A DNA stretch of 64,000 bases from Straminergon stramineum (GCA_963920665.1 OY987273.1:994501-1058500); one strand, 5' to 3'; positions 46,185-57,633 are shown, counted from the stretch's first letter. The notes: generated from the sequence alone by a model not told the origin. Made by a program: numbers and translations.

Positions 46185-49100
46185 CCTTTGTTGTACACCC
46201 TATGTAGTGTAAGTACCATTACAACACCAAAATGTTGTAAAATGACTCAAAATATCATCCCAAGGGATTCTAGACTATTGCTGCAAGCCAAGATTATCTG
46301 TATTACCAACTTAAGCTCTTTCTTCACTTCTCTTCTGTCTTTCCCGGATCACTACCTTTCCGGAATCCAATCTAGATCCACTCCTTTCTGGAATCTGGAT
46401 CCGTCACTTCTCACACACACTGGATTTTCGTGCCCTTGTTTTACCCTCAGAGGGTTCGCCTTTGATCTTATAGAGGGTTAGGGACTTACCACTTGTATTC
46501 CTCACACTCTCTTCTCTCTCTAAACTACACAAAACACACTTAGACCAAATGATGCACTAGATCAGACCAAGAAACACTCTCACAACTTCCTGGATGGCCA
46601 ATTCGGAAGGCAAGTCATTGAGAGCCGTAACAAGTCCTATCCACTACAACGATAGATCAACAGAAACGGGAACCGGTGATGGATTGTTAGTCATTCACTA
46701 GACTGATCCTAGGATTTGGCAGACCTTTTGGGGAGAAGAGGATGGGGATTTTTCCACTGGCGGTTGCTTATCTCCGCACGGAACCTTCCCTGGTATTCTG
46801 GACTTACACCCACACCACTCCTTGCCGGATTTCTGTTCCAGTGTTTTAAAGGCACTGCGCACAAGACTGTATTCACAAGCCTAATCTACATCACAAACAT
46901 TCCCTCCCAAATCCGATCCAGTCACCTCATATCTGGATTCCTCCTTTCCTCTTCCTCTCTCTTACACTTCAACGCTCTCACAAGCAAACACAGGAAAGCT
47001 GGATATACGACAAATCAATTCCTGAATGTCCACTTGGTGGCTCAGATTAAAGAAAGGATGACAAGATAACAACTATAAGCACTAGGATGGAACGAGAAGG
47101 CAACAAACTACCCCTCACTTAAAAAACCCAAAAATCCAAAGCCAAAAAGCCTCTCGGAAATCCAGGTGACCAATCATAGACTTCCTGAGAAACCTAAAAA
47201 GTCAGATCCTACAAATCTGGAACCTTGGCCCACACCTGGAAACCCGGATTAGATTCAAAATTCAAATCCTAACTAACTACAATCCTAACTACTTCATCTT
47301 TTGCGCCTTCTTCTAACTACTCCCACCTTGACTTGTTGGTGCCGGGATGGATGTCCTTGGAGTTGCTTTCAAAGTTGCCTTCATTGGAGTCGTCCTCAAC
47401 GCTGCCTAGGTCTAGATCATTCAGATTTCCGAGGGCAAGTCTTCCTCTTCCATGTCCTCCTCTTCTTCCTCCTGTGATCCAGTTTGGTACTCTACTTCTT
47501 CAAATCTCTCAATCTAAGTAACCTCCCTCTCATCTTCTTCTCCTAGAGAGGTCTCATCCAAAATGATGGTGGTCCTCTCCTACCTTGGTTGAAGCTATTG
47601 CATGTGCTCAAAGCTTTTCAGATGAATTCAGGCCGGATTCATCAATCCTCCAATCAGGTCCACTAGGTCACTTCAAATAAGTAACCTAGGTGTTTGAAGG
47701 GGTTCCTTCTCTAGAACACGGATCGTCGAGATCGATGGTGAGATGGTAACTTCCGATGGTGCCAACTCTCATGCTACGTCCAGCTGCTTGATTGGCTCCC
47801 GAACTGTCTTCCTGCTCCCCCGGATGGTCTTTTCCTACTGAATTGAGAAGGGCTCGGTTGAATGCCGAAGAGTCCCCCTAGGGACTTTCGGTCTTGACAG
47901 AAGTGGCAATGATGTCGTTAACTTCATCGGAGTTTCCATATCAAAGTGGATTTCTGAAAAGTGGGAAAAATTCATGACACGGTCCGGATCAATCCACCCC
48001 AACAACTGGTGCATTTGCTTCAACACAAAATCCATCCTTGATGAGAAGTTGACCAGAATCCAGATTACCTTGGATCCAGTGACATGTCTTTCCTCTATTA
48101 GCCGGTTCTGGACGAGAAAGGCCTTGACGACAAGCTCCACGGGTCTATCCACAAAACCGGATAGGTTCTTAACAAGTTGCAGAGCTTCCTTCTCCCTTTG
48201 CTTTGCTATGGCTAACTCTCCTTCCGCCCAACTCAACTTGGCTTGAAGGTTAGTCTTCTCCTTCTCCAAATTCTCAATTTTCTTCTCCTTCCATCCCAGA
48301 TCTACTAGATGCGGAAGTTTCTTCACGGCGTCAAATATGTCCTTTGGTTCGACCTTCAACTCCTTGCTAATCCTTTTTGACAAGGTCTGCCAAGGTCTCG
48401 TGATATTCCTGTACCTACAGCTCCCAATCGAATCCAGTTTTAAAGAACTCGGAAATGTCTTCCTCTGGCTTTTCCAAAACCTTCTCCGAAATAGGGAATT
48501 TCCCGCGTGAAGTTGGATTTGTAGATTTCCTTCATCTCCACTCCATGAGCTACTCCTCCTCTTTCGATTCTTCCTCTTCTTCGAACGCCGGCTGCTCCGC
48601 CTCTACTTTGTCTATGAGGCCATAATGTAGGATTGTGGATCTGGTGTTGTACTCTACCATTTCTACAACACTCAAAAGTTTTGCATAGTGGTAGAGGTGG
48701 AACAGGTAAGGACCAATTGGGCTGGTCTTTGCCTTCCCTACATTGGCAGCAAGCTTAGAGACTACTGCTCCAATGACTTTCCCCGAGTTGACCAGTCTAC
48801 CTTCCATTGCACCAAAAATGGTGTTGGCTACCGTAACCGTAGAATGGGCTGCATTTCTAAACTTCCCTACCGCAAACTTATCTATTCAGGAGGCTAATCT
48901 GGATCCCTTCTTGGGAAATCCGTATACCTTTGCCCAAACCTCATTTGTCCAAGTTCCAGGTCACCCCCTCATTGTCAACTCATATTGATTCGGAGCTCCT
49001 ATGACAAGCTCTTGAATCATCTGATCATTCTTTACAGTCCACGGCCTAAGAAACAAACCAACATAGCCTATTGCACTTAGGTTGTCTTCTAACTATGACC

Positions 49101-49588
49101 GGTCTCTCAACCTTTGGGAATGGTCGGATAGACCATCCATGCAGTAACTAAGGTTTTCTGGATATCTCCCTCTACCATCAAGAACTAGAACTAGGTTCAG
49201 ATCTAGTGGAGACAAACAAACTGTAGCTCCTGAATCGATCACTAATTCACCATTCTTTCACTCAACTATATGAGCGCAAAACTGCTGTGGAAGAAAGAGG
49301 GAAGAGAAATGGGAGTGGCGGGATTAAGTACCCGTTATCTTACCAACCGTTCCAGAAGCGGACCATTTATCCGTAACAATTCCCTAGATTCCTAGACCGG
49401 AACTCTAGACCATAGGCTATTGCTATCCGGGTTTCCGGAATCCAGTTCCATCCTAGATCCTTTTATGGAACACTTGGATCATCCTCTCAGCCTTCATGTG
49501 GTGTTTAGGCTAAGAAGGTTCTAATTCTGTTTCCCTATTGGAATTTTCAAAAAAATTCCATACTATTATAACCCTATATTATACTAAC
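46185..49588 (-). mobile_element. 3.4-kb repeat element, copy B (inverted relative to copy A)
   Basis: Collinear with 28.71-32.19 kb on the opposite strand, from the GTTAGTATAATATAGGG end (near 49,588) to the GTGTACAACAAAGG end (near 46,185). A possible 6-bp target duplication flanks it: CCAATG at 46,179-46,184 and CCGATG at 49,589-49,594 (one difference). Both sit at the same codon position of the interrupted host gene. Many CCGG and CpG sites present in copy A are changed here, so B looks older. Confidence 0.7.
47290..49178 (-). pseudogene. Decayed frame of element B (copy of the element A protein)
   Basis: The start corresponds to ATG at 49,178 and the end to about 47,290. Recognisable matches to copy A include NSGKVIGAVVSKLAANVGK and GPYLFHLYHYAKLLS (48,550-48,807) and the coiled coil with NLEKEKTNLQAKLSWAEGE (47,835-48,383). 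It carries more stops and frame changes than copy A, which agrees with an earlier insertion. Confidence 0.65.
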
Positions 49589-50049
49589 CCGATGGATTCC
49601 GAGTATACGTCTTGTGACAGCCTTGGAGGATATTTTGATAAGAGCTCCAAAGCCTTCAAGTGGGTCCTTCATTTAGAATGCCACCACTGGAATTCAGAAG
49701 GACAGAGGGTGGCCAACCAAGATGAAAATGCCTCTCTATAAGATTTGACTACTATGGCATACCTTGACTCTATGTATAGGCCTTATTACTAGAGTCAAGC
49801 ACTCAACTATTTGTTGGAACAACATTCTCTACAAACAACAAGGACCCTCCAAGCTTTGAAGGACTCAAACGTCTTGGAATCCATTTTGAATGTAGATGGA
49901 CCAATTTCACGCACTGGTGCCAAGCGCAAGCTTGGGGTTGGAGAGTCATCCACCTACAAGCATGGCGAGTCAAGTAGTGCTAAGAATGACCCAAATATTA
50001 TGTACTAAACTATAATACCATTTATTGACTTCAACATCACTTGTCATAA

Positions 50050-50085
50050 TAGTACATGTATAGTACATGTATAGTACATGTATAG
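50050..50085. repeat. 11-bp tandem repeat, three copies
   Basis: TAGTACATGTA occurs three times without interruption. Confidence 0.9.
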
Positions 50086-50279
50086 TGAGGCTCATAGTAC
50101 AAGGTTATAATATATCCATACTTACATTGTGGAGTACTATTGACTATTTTGTTGTTACTATCTAGATTCCACCTAAAGGGCTTTGTGTTGAGGTTATTTA
50201 TAGCTATTTTATATTGCTATTATTTAAAACATGTACTACCTTCAAGTCTTCAACTTCTTGTGAGAAAATGTGATTGTCC

Positions 50280-51560
50280 ACCAAAGAAATGAGTATTATT
50301 ATTCTCATAAAATAAATATTCATTCATAATGTTCTAAAAGAAGGGTCTTCTTATAATGATATCCTTCAACAAAATATTCTTTGATTCTATATGAATTAAC
50401 AAACTAATGCGTATTCATATTTTAGGAAACAAAATCTTCTTATGTTTATATACTTTAGAAGAGAATATTCTTTGATCCAAAGGTTGATGAGTAAGTTCTT
50501 TCATTCTTATGAATAATATATTCAACTGCAATAATTGGGCAAATTAAATGTTATGAACTTACAATTCTTTTTCCAAACATAGGTGTTTTAACTCTTATCA
50601 AAACAATAAAAAGTCTTCTTATTGGAATAAAATGGGTATTCTTATTTTTATATTCTTAGGAAGACATATTCTCTTATCTTAAACCAATTGATCTGGTTTT
50701 TTTATTCTTCTTAAGAACTTACTCACCCGTAAGAATGGAAAAAAACGAGTATTACAACGATTTTAACAAATCAAATTCAAATCTAATAATGTAGGAAAAA
50801 AAGGTTAGACTAACCTTTTAAAAAAAATCTAAATCTTCATATAGGAATAAAATGGGTATACTTTTGGTTATACTCTTAGGAAGCAATTTTCTCATTTCCT
50901 ATAATCAATAAAAGGGTGTTCGCATTTTTATAAAATGGATGTAGAAATTACTTTGGGAGTGAGGCTTATAATTAAGAAAAAAAGGATGTATTGATTCTTG
51001 TAAAGAAAATACAAAATTGGTAAAAGAAAAAGAGAAGGCTATTATTTTTAATATTATGACAATAACAGGTTAACCGTAATGAAAGAAATGGGTGTTCTTA
51101 TTCTTCCAAACTAAGGAATGATTCAACACTAAAACTAAGACCGAAAAATATAACAAGTGCTCTTGAACTTCTTTTCGTCATTTATAAAAAGATTAAAACA
51201 TAACAATTGATGGAAAAGATGTTCTTAATCTTATTAATAAAGAAATACTCAATTGTAATAGAGAAGGAAAATTCATGCTCTTACTCTTACAAACTAAGGT
51301 TTCATCAATACTAAATTAATCATTTAAAATAAAGATTCAATTGTGACAAAAATGGATAGGGCTTGATTTTTTTATATAAAGGGTACATTCTACAATATTA
51401 AAAAATAAAGGGTGCTTGTATTCTTGTAAAATTCACTCTCAACTCTCAACGGAACAACAATAATAACAAAAGTGGATGTTCTTAATCTTGGAAAAACAAA
51501 GATTCTATAAGAATACATATCAAGATTTTTACAAATTTACTATTCGATGATAATCATAAA
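50280..51560. repeat. AT-rich block with a recurring ~30-bp phrase
   Basis: About ten degenerate copies of a phrase like AAATGGGTGTTCTTATTCTT, often followed by ATAAACTAAGGA, lie in one direction at irregular spacing (about 60-240 bp). Examples are near 50,335, 50,600, 50,630, 50,865, 50,920, 51,085, 51,215, 51,275, 51,405 and 51,470. No coding frame is supported. Confidence 0.45.
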
Positions 51561-51976
51561 ACAACTTATTCTATTTTCATACTAAAAAATGTTGATGATG
51601 ATAAAATGAAATGATATACTATTGTTTCTTCAAAATACATTCTATCACAATTCTTGTTTCCCACTTCAAAATATAAAACAAATTTCAAACTTTTTTCATC
51701 TATAGGGTGGAAAAGAGTCATACAATGATACAATTACAACGAACAACCAAATAAAGCTTGACATGGACATTCAAATGAGTAGAATCCCCTTCTTCAAGTC
51801 TTTCTTCAGGTGTTCAACTATCATGGAATTTATCCACACGCTTACAAGAAATTTAGGCACAATTGAATGGAAAAATATTGTATTTTATACTTACTTGAAG
51901 CAAGTGACATCAACAAAGGGGCAACCAAAACAAAAAAAAATCCCTTTACATCCTATGTTTCTATTTACTATTTTGA

Positions 51977-53452
51977 TTATTTTCTAGTTGTAGTGTTGAC
52001 AAAATTGCTTTCTTTGGGCTCAGGTCCCAAGATTGCAATTTCTTGAGGAGTAGCACCTCTACTTGTAGTTCCTATGCTCCACTTTCACCATGCAGACTCA
52101 AAATGACTTGCAGACTGCAATTCACATAATTTTTCGTGTAACACTCCAATTTTTTTCTCATGGAGCTTCACAAGCTTCTGAAGTGAATCCAACTCTTCCA
52201 GTGTGCTACCATATTCAAGAGCCAATGCCGATTCATCCAACTATAAGGTACATTATATAGTAGTAGTGTAATATTCTTCTTCTTTCTCAAATATCAAGAG
52301 ATTGAGGCCTCCCCTCTCATTTTGCACACATGCATATTTGCATTGCAGGATTTTTTATTTATGCTTATGTAGAGCACACTCATCCATTTTGTGCACCCAT
52401 CCCTCCTCTTTCTTCTTTCGATAATAGTCTTTGTTTTTTTTCAAAGTCACCAAGTAGTTCTCATTGTCGGAGATGGCGTTTGCTACCTCCTTTAGCTTCT
52501 CCCTCAACCCATGCACAATGGTCGCACTCGATGGAATAGAAAGGTTGTTGTTTTTGATTTTGTGAAGTTCCTCTACTTCTGTAGTTGCTTCACGCAAAGC
52601 TACTATTGCAGTATCTATTTTAGCAGCCAACACATCTACATCATCTTTAGAATCGCTACCACTTCCTTTGTCATCCACTTCTCACATGCCTCGTTCATGG
52701 AGGTTTGGCAATGTTTCAAGCTCTTCAACCTTTTCTTTCCCCTTTCGTTGAACTTTCGCCTCCAAGGCCATTCTTTGCTCCTCCATGACAACATCTTCAT
52801 CATCACTCGTGAAACAATGCCCATCATATTCATGGATGTGCTCATCTGAGCTAGAATTAGGCGACCACACTACCTCTTCATCAAGAAAGGCTAACTTTCC
52901 TGGCTTCATAGGTGCCAACGTCTTTTTGACATCAATTGTTGCTACTTCATTCATAATTGATGCTTGATGAGGATGGTCACCAACAAGGAGCTCCTTCAAG
53001 GTTGACCAATCCACATGCTTCTTCAATACAAGTTCGGCATATACTATTTGGACAAGGTAGAAACAAAAATTGTCGTTTCGGTAAGGCTTTGGCTCCAAAT
53101 ATAGCTTCATCCACACATGTAAGCATCTTCGGATGAAGGACTCACTCTTGCAATATCCAAGATTTGACTTGTTTTGCTCCAAGTGAATCTTGTGACACCA
53201 TAGAGGAAACAACTTGTTGATGTGGCACTAATCCATGTATTTGTTAGTCGTTTGATAATTCCACGGCTCTTATTCAGTTTTCCAACCCAAGAAAGCCTTA
53301 ATCTTCGGATGTAGAAGGAGAGGCACATGTTTCTTGTGGATTTTTCCGTTCTTTTTCCAAACTTTATCATGAAGCGCCTTCTTTTGTAATCGAGATAGTA
53401 GTCTTTGTATAGTAGACATTGGTGGTTGGGTCTCATCCTCCATGATGATCAC
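51977..53452 (-). pseudogene. Repeat-family gene, copy 2 (sister at 19-20 kb), function unknown
   Basis: One frame runs from about 53,452 (MIIMEDETQPPMSTIQ) to 52,355 with stops TAA, TAG and TGA but no indel. The core matches the 19-kb copy: a K-N-G-K-I-H-K-K segment, then EPWNY, then NKLFPLWCHKIHLEQNKSN, then YCKSESFIRRCLHVWMKLY and LVLKKHVDWSTLKE. Downstream are an acidic segment and a coiled coil (LREKLKEVANAISDNENY). A CCTTATAG acceptor at 52,241 starts a last exon (52,240-51,977), a strong coiled coil (EELDSLQKLVKLHEKKIG) with one TGA, ending at TAA. The donor of the preceding exon is not certain. The family is unrecognised. Confidence 0.6.
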
Positions 53453-53679
53453 TTCTTATGTGAAATGGTAGAGCAAGTACTTGGTCTAATGTTGTAAGAC
53501 TAAACTTATACTATAAGAGCATGAAATACTAAAATTGTTCTACTTTACATTTACAAAAATGCAAACATTTACAAGATGAAAACCTCTAATGTTAATAAAA
53601 GTTCGGCGCAAGCTACATTGCATAGAATGCCAATAAAAAACATGAGTTGGAAGGCACCAAAATGGAAACCATCACAACT

Positions 53680-54070
53680 CAAACCCCTAGCTCAAGTGCA
53701 TGCAATCAGCTACTTTTGGGTGGGTGAAAGACAATGCGCAAAGTAAGGAGTGGAATTGCAGCTAACAGAGACTGCATAAATATCTGAAGTTACCTCGAGC
53801 GAGTATGGGTATAGGAAGGTGAGTACAGATTTCACGAAGTAGGAGACCGTGGGTCTAGAAAAGAAAACAGTGACGACTACAAGTTCAACAACCGCAAGTC
53901 CAGAATGACAGCATCCATTGCAACTAGAGGTCTTGAGCGAACTTGGGTCCTAAGTGATTGCGTCCATGGCAACTTTGGGTCCTGGCGACCACATCCACTG
54001 TATAAGTCTTAAGCGACTACGTCATGGTGACCGCGGGTAATGGATATTTTGGGTGTATGGTGACCACACT
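53680..54070. repeat. GGCGAC-unit repeat island 3
   Basis: It opens with CAGCTACTTTTGGGTGGGTG, then AAAGACAATGCGC, which matches the start of island 4 (CAGCTACTACGAGGCTGGTG, then AAAGACTATGC). A run of units such as GTGATTGCGTCC, GGCGACCACATCC, GCGACTACGTC and GGTGACCGCGGG follows. It lies directly 5' of the minus-strand gene at 52-53.45 kb. Confidence 0.55.
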
Positions 54071-54096
54071 TTATTTTTTTTCAAAAATTCAATGCG

Positions 54097-54380
54097 CAAT
54101 TGCCTCAAAAAGAAATGGGTAGCTTCAAGCCTATAAACAAATAAAAAAAGGTAAATGTGTTAAATCATGCTAGACTATCATCATGGCCCTACACATTGTT
54201 GCAACAATGTTTCCAAAACCTCATTTTATCCATCATGCAAAGCTAATACATACAAATATTGTATACAAATATTACATATTCAAAATTGTTTACTCATAAT
54301 TGGCCTCATTCAATTCAAATCCCCAGAATGAAGGAGGTAGGAAATGCATAACCTTCTTAAAAGAAAGGCCACATAACCAT
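54097..54380. repeat. Dispersed repeat shared with 12.03-12.29 kb
   Basis: Same word order as at 12.03 kb (ATGGGTAGCTTCAAG, GTAAATGTGTTAAAT, CATACAAAT, TTGGCCTCATT, AAAGAAAGGCCACAT), in the same direction. It lies 3' of the kinase remnant. Confidence 0.55.
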
Positions 54381-55639
54381 TTATCTGAAAACCGTATAAA
54401 GAAAAAAGGCGACTGTGCTTGGTGTTCTAGAAAATTGAATTCCCTCAATTTGTGGCAAAAAATACACATAACATGTAGATTGTTTATTACAACACTACAA
54501 CCATTGGTATTGGCATTTTTCAATTCCATAACACAATTCATAAGAATTTTGTATTTTTAAACATTCAATACTTTTGTATACTTACTATTTTTCCCATAAA
54601 TGTTGTACAATATCAAACAACCAGAATGTTGTCAAGTATGTATCTAACTTGCCTAAAAGAATGAATCCTGAAAAGAACCACCAATATAGGCATTTCTTCA
54701 TAATATTTAACCTTCTCAAGAGCAATTGCCTATTTTTACGCACTACCCATAACAAGATTTCAGTGAATTCAAATACAAATCTTCTACAAGGTTCACATTG
54801 GAAACTCCACTTGTTCCTCATCTTCTGAAGTCACCATAATTCAATATCGTACGGTTACAAATTCCAACAAATATTTCTTTCTCAAATTTTCTACTATGAC
54901 TAGAAAAATAGCAATGGCAGTTTTCGAGCAATTAGAGGGTTTAGGTTCTTCAAAAACATTTAGGGGTTCATAGATCTAAAATGGAATTGTCACATGATAA
55001 TTACAACATTCACAATGACGAACTAACACTTTACCCCAAAAAACACCTCACAAAAAGGATTAAGGATCTTGGAAGCTTTCTGGAGTTAAAGGGACAAAGG
55101 GAATTTTCTCCATAATTTTGTGAATAATACCAAAAAGAAAATACCTTTGCACTATTTGGTGTGAGTTGTGTAATAAAAGTCTATTAAAACTAATTTGATC
55201 CACCAAAATACAAATAAAGTAATAAGCCATTGTTTTGTTTGAGTTGACAAAAATTATAGAAGTAGTGGATATTTTGTAAATTCAATTCTCAATATTTATT
55301 TTTTAAAGTAGACTTCCAAGTGATGAATAAGATATGCAAGTTTGACAATAATGTCTATTGACTCTAAATTAGATGTTTCATTTTCCTAAATTTTACCACC
55401 CAATAGTTTGTAAGCTATTAATCCAATTACATTTCAACCCAAACATAAAGAACGTTAAAACACCAAAATTCAAATTCAAGATTCGATATATGGAACTTGG
55501 AGGTCCTCAGATATTGCACATGGTATAAAATGCTTTTATATATTCATGTAGCCTATTACAAAATGAGAGGTGCACAAGGTAGCCAACAACTTCATTTTTT
55601 GTGAAATGATAACATCAGATCATATACTCATAGTCATTT
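54381..55639. other. AT-rich stretch, probable 3' flank of the kinase remnant
   Basis: No coding frame is supported; opposed short frames at 54.3-54.8 kb look like chance. Confidence 0.45.
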
Positions 55640-57211
55640 CTACAAAGGCAAATCACGGAAAACAACTTCAGAGGGCTTCATGCACCATGGAGGTCCCATG
55701 AACAAATTCATCACCTAGGTACATGTTGGTCTATTTTTTGGATCCTCATTTATAAGTTGACCCAACTTCATTGCAAAATACTTGGATACATCAAGGGTCC
55801 TAAATGTGTCCTTGTCAAAGGTATCCATATCACCAATCTTCATCCATTCTGTCAACTTCCCAATAGAGTATGATCAACTTTGTATATTTGTGCGTTGCTT
55901 GCATAATCAATGGGCTCATATCAAAAAAATTTGGCCCAAATGTATAGAACAATTCTGGAGCCACCCACCAACATCCTCGCTTTTGCATCCTTATCTCTTC
56001 CTTGGTACGATATCCATAATGGGAGCAACTTTTTTGTCAATATGACTTGAAATTCTCCAATCACAAATCTTGATATTCATTATCTCATTTGAGTAATCAA
56101 GATAATGCAATAATATATTCCTAGGGGACAAGTCATTGTGTAGTACCAAGGATTGGTAGAGCAAATGGATCACGTACACTAGAGCCCATACCAACTTTGC
56201 CTTGTGCCTTCGAAAAAGGGTAAGTTCTTTTTGTTTCTCCAAGGGAAGTCCCCTCACTTGTGCTATTTCATGCCATTCAATGGTTGGTGACACCTTTTTA
56301 TTCCAATCCTTCAACTCATTGAGATTACCTCCATTCCACCATAATGTATATGCTTCCAAAGTTTTCGCGTTGATGGCAAAATTTTTTATTACAACTGGAT
56401 GATTTAAAGGACATACTAGGGCCTCTACGGATCATTCTACCCTTGCATCCCGTAGGTTCTTGGTTCTTAGCATTTTCCTTGCAAGGGCGACATATGACAA
56501 CATTGTATCCATTCCTTGAATGCGCACCCTATGCACCTTTCCGTGACCACCTTCACGGAAGAAACCACTAAGGGGCTACACCTTTGCCAAAGCCGAGATC
56601 CATGTGATACAAGATCCACCCTCCCTCGCAAATGCCACCTTCACAATGTCATTTTTCTACTTGAAACCCCTCACTCCAGACTTTGCTAGTTTCTTCATAG
56701 AGATTTGCCACCAGTCCATCTTCTCCCAGAATTCTTTTGCCTCGTCATCTTCATCATGGCCCACTATTGGTGGTCGCAACTCCATCATCAATCTCTTGGT
56801 AGTAAAAATGCAGGACGAAATAGTGTCAGTAAGCCATTGCTCTACTTTGGAATTATACATTAAATCCACATTTCCAAAATCCTCAGATTCTAAGCACTTG
56901 TTTAAAATTCCGGCATGCAAATCATCTGCCAACTTCTTGCTACCCGTTGAAGGGTCCCTCAAGTAGCTCACCTCTAAAAACTGTGCACTTTTTCTAGCAT
57001 ACCATTGCAAAGATACTTGATATGCATACCTTGTATAACTTCAAGGAGGATACATTGGATCCTTGTCATGTGCCATCCTAGGCTTCTTCTTTGTAACAAC
57101 TACATTCCCTGTTGCCACACTAGTACATATAGGCACTTCAAAGTGAGTTGATTCATCCATATTCCATAGTGACTTCTGCCCCGAACTACTACCTTCCCCC
57201 AGGTTGGACAT
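55640..57211 (-). pseudogene. Protein kinase-like gene, decayed
   Basis: ATG at 57,211 (MSNLGEGSSSGQKSLW) opens a single-exon frame of about 520 residues. After an N-terminal region of about 200 residues the kinase fold follows in order: Gly-rich loop REGGHGKVHRV (about 56,535-56,560), Lys-bearing strand VALARKML (about 56,490), hinge region EAYTLWWNGGNL (56.33 kb), catalytic loop HNDLSPRNILL (about 56,115-56,141), ICDWRIS in place of DFG (56,052-56,068), WVAPELF for the APE motif (about 55,960, after a frameshift), and DPKNRPT near 55,730. Stops are TAG and TGA. With HND for HRD and DWR for DFG the fold is an unusual subfamily I associate with repeat-rich seedless plants; ATP-site residues are present. 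Two frameshifts and about five stops make it non-functional. Confidence 0.85.
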
Positions 57212-57289
57212 TATACTAGTGTGTAGCAATAGGAGTAGCTTTCTTCAAATTCACAGATGAAAATTGCAAGAATTTCCCCCTCCAAAGGC

Positions 57290-57620
57290 ACACTTGGCCC
57301 ACAAGCGCGCATTCAGCTACTACGAGGCTGGTGAAAGACTATGCACAAGGCCATGAGTGGCAACTACAAGTTCCAATGAACGCTTTAGTACCCGCAAGCG
57401 TCCAAATGTGCCTGCAGATAACCATAATGGGGCATAAGCGGGTCTACAGGTGACCGCATATGTGGCATTAAAGCAACCTTGTGTAAGGGGCAACCACGCT
57501 GAAAGAGATTGCGTCTTGGTTGGGCGACTACGTCTCCGGAGCAACATCGCTAAAAGAGATTGCGTATTGGGTGGGCGATTGAGCCTCAAGTGACCGCGAC
57601 TTAGAAATTTAGCAGACATT
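57290..57620. repeat. GGCGAC-unit repeat island 4
   Basis: It is a direct repeat, in the same orientation, of island 3 at its start, then carries units such as GGTGACCGCATATG, GGGCGACTACGTC, TGGGCGATTGAGCC and AGTGACCGCGAC. GAGATTGCGT(C/A)TTGG occurs twice 60 bp apart. It lies directly 5' of the kinase remnant. Confidence 0.55.
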
Positions 57621-57633
57621 GCATGGTCATATT

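Larger units (their letters stand above)
42558..50008 (+). pseudogene. Gene with RING-like finger, split by two transposable elements
   Basis: Three separated pieces read as one protein. Piece 1 (42,558-43,185) includes a coiled coil (LQEENNMLRARLAKLAA near 42.91 kb) and, after a frameshift, NMSMLNMLEKDLIDWTKLVGT. Piece 2 (45,701-46,184) resumes after the CACTA element. Near 45.71-45.98 kb it reads MSCHIEEKQQ, then CPIFLEEFSSKGEWALGS, H-VYYP-CLI, C-ICLGPFHDCLY and MPPFGEHN, a RING-like cysteine/histidine pattern with two positions lost. It then shifts to DLEAVTYFGASKKDNMI. Piece 3 (49,589-50,008) resumes after element B at the matching codons for Pro-Met and continues with GYFDKSSKAFKWVLHLECHH to a basic/Ser-rich end. 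RING-type fingers often act in ubiquitin transfer, but no role is claimed here. All pieces carry stops. Confidence 0.55.
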
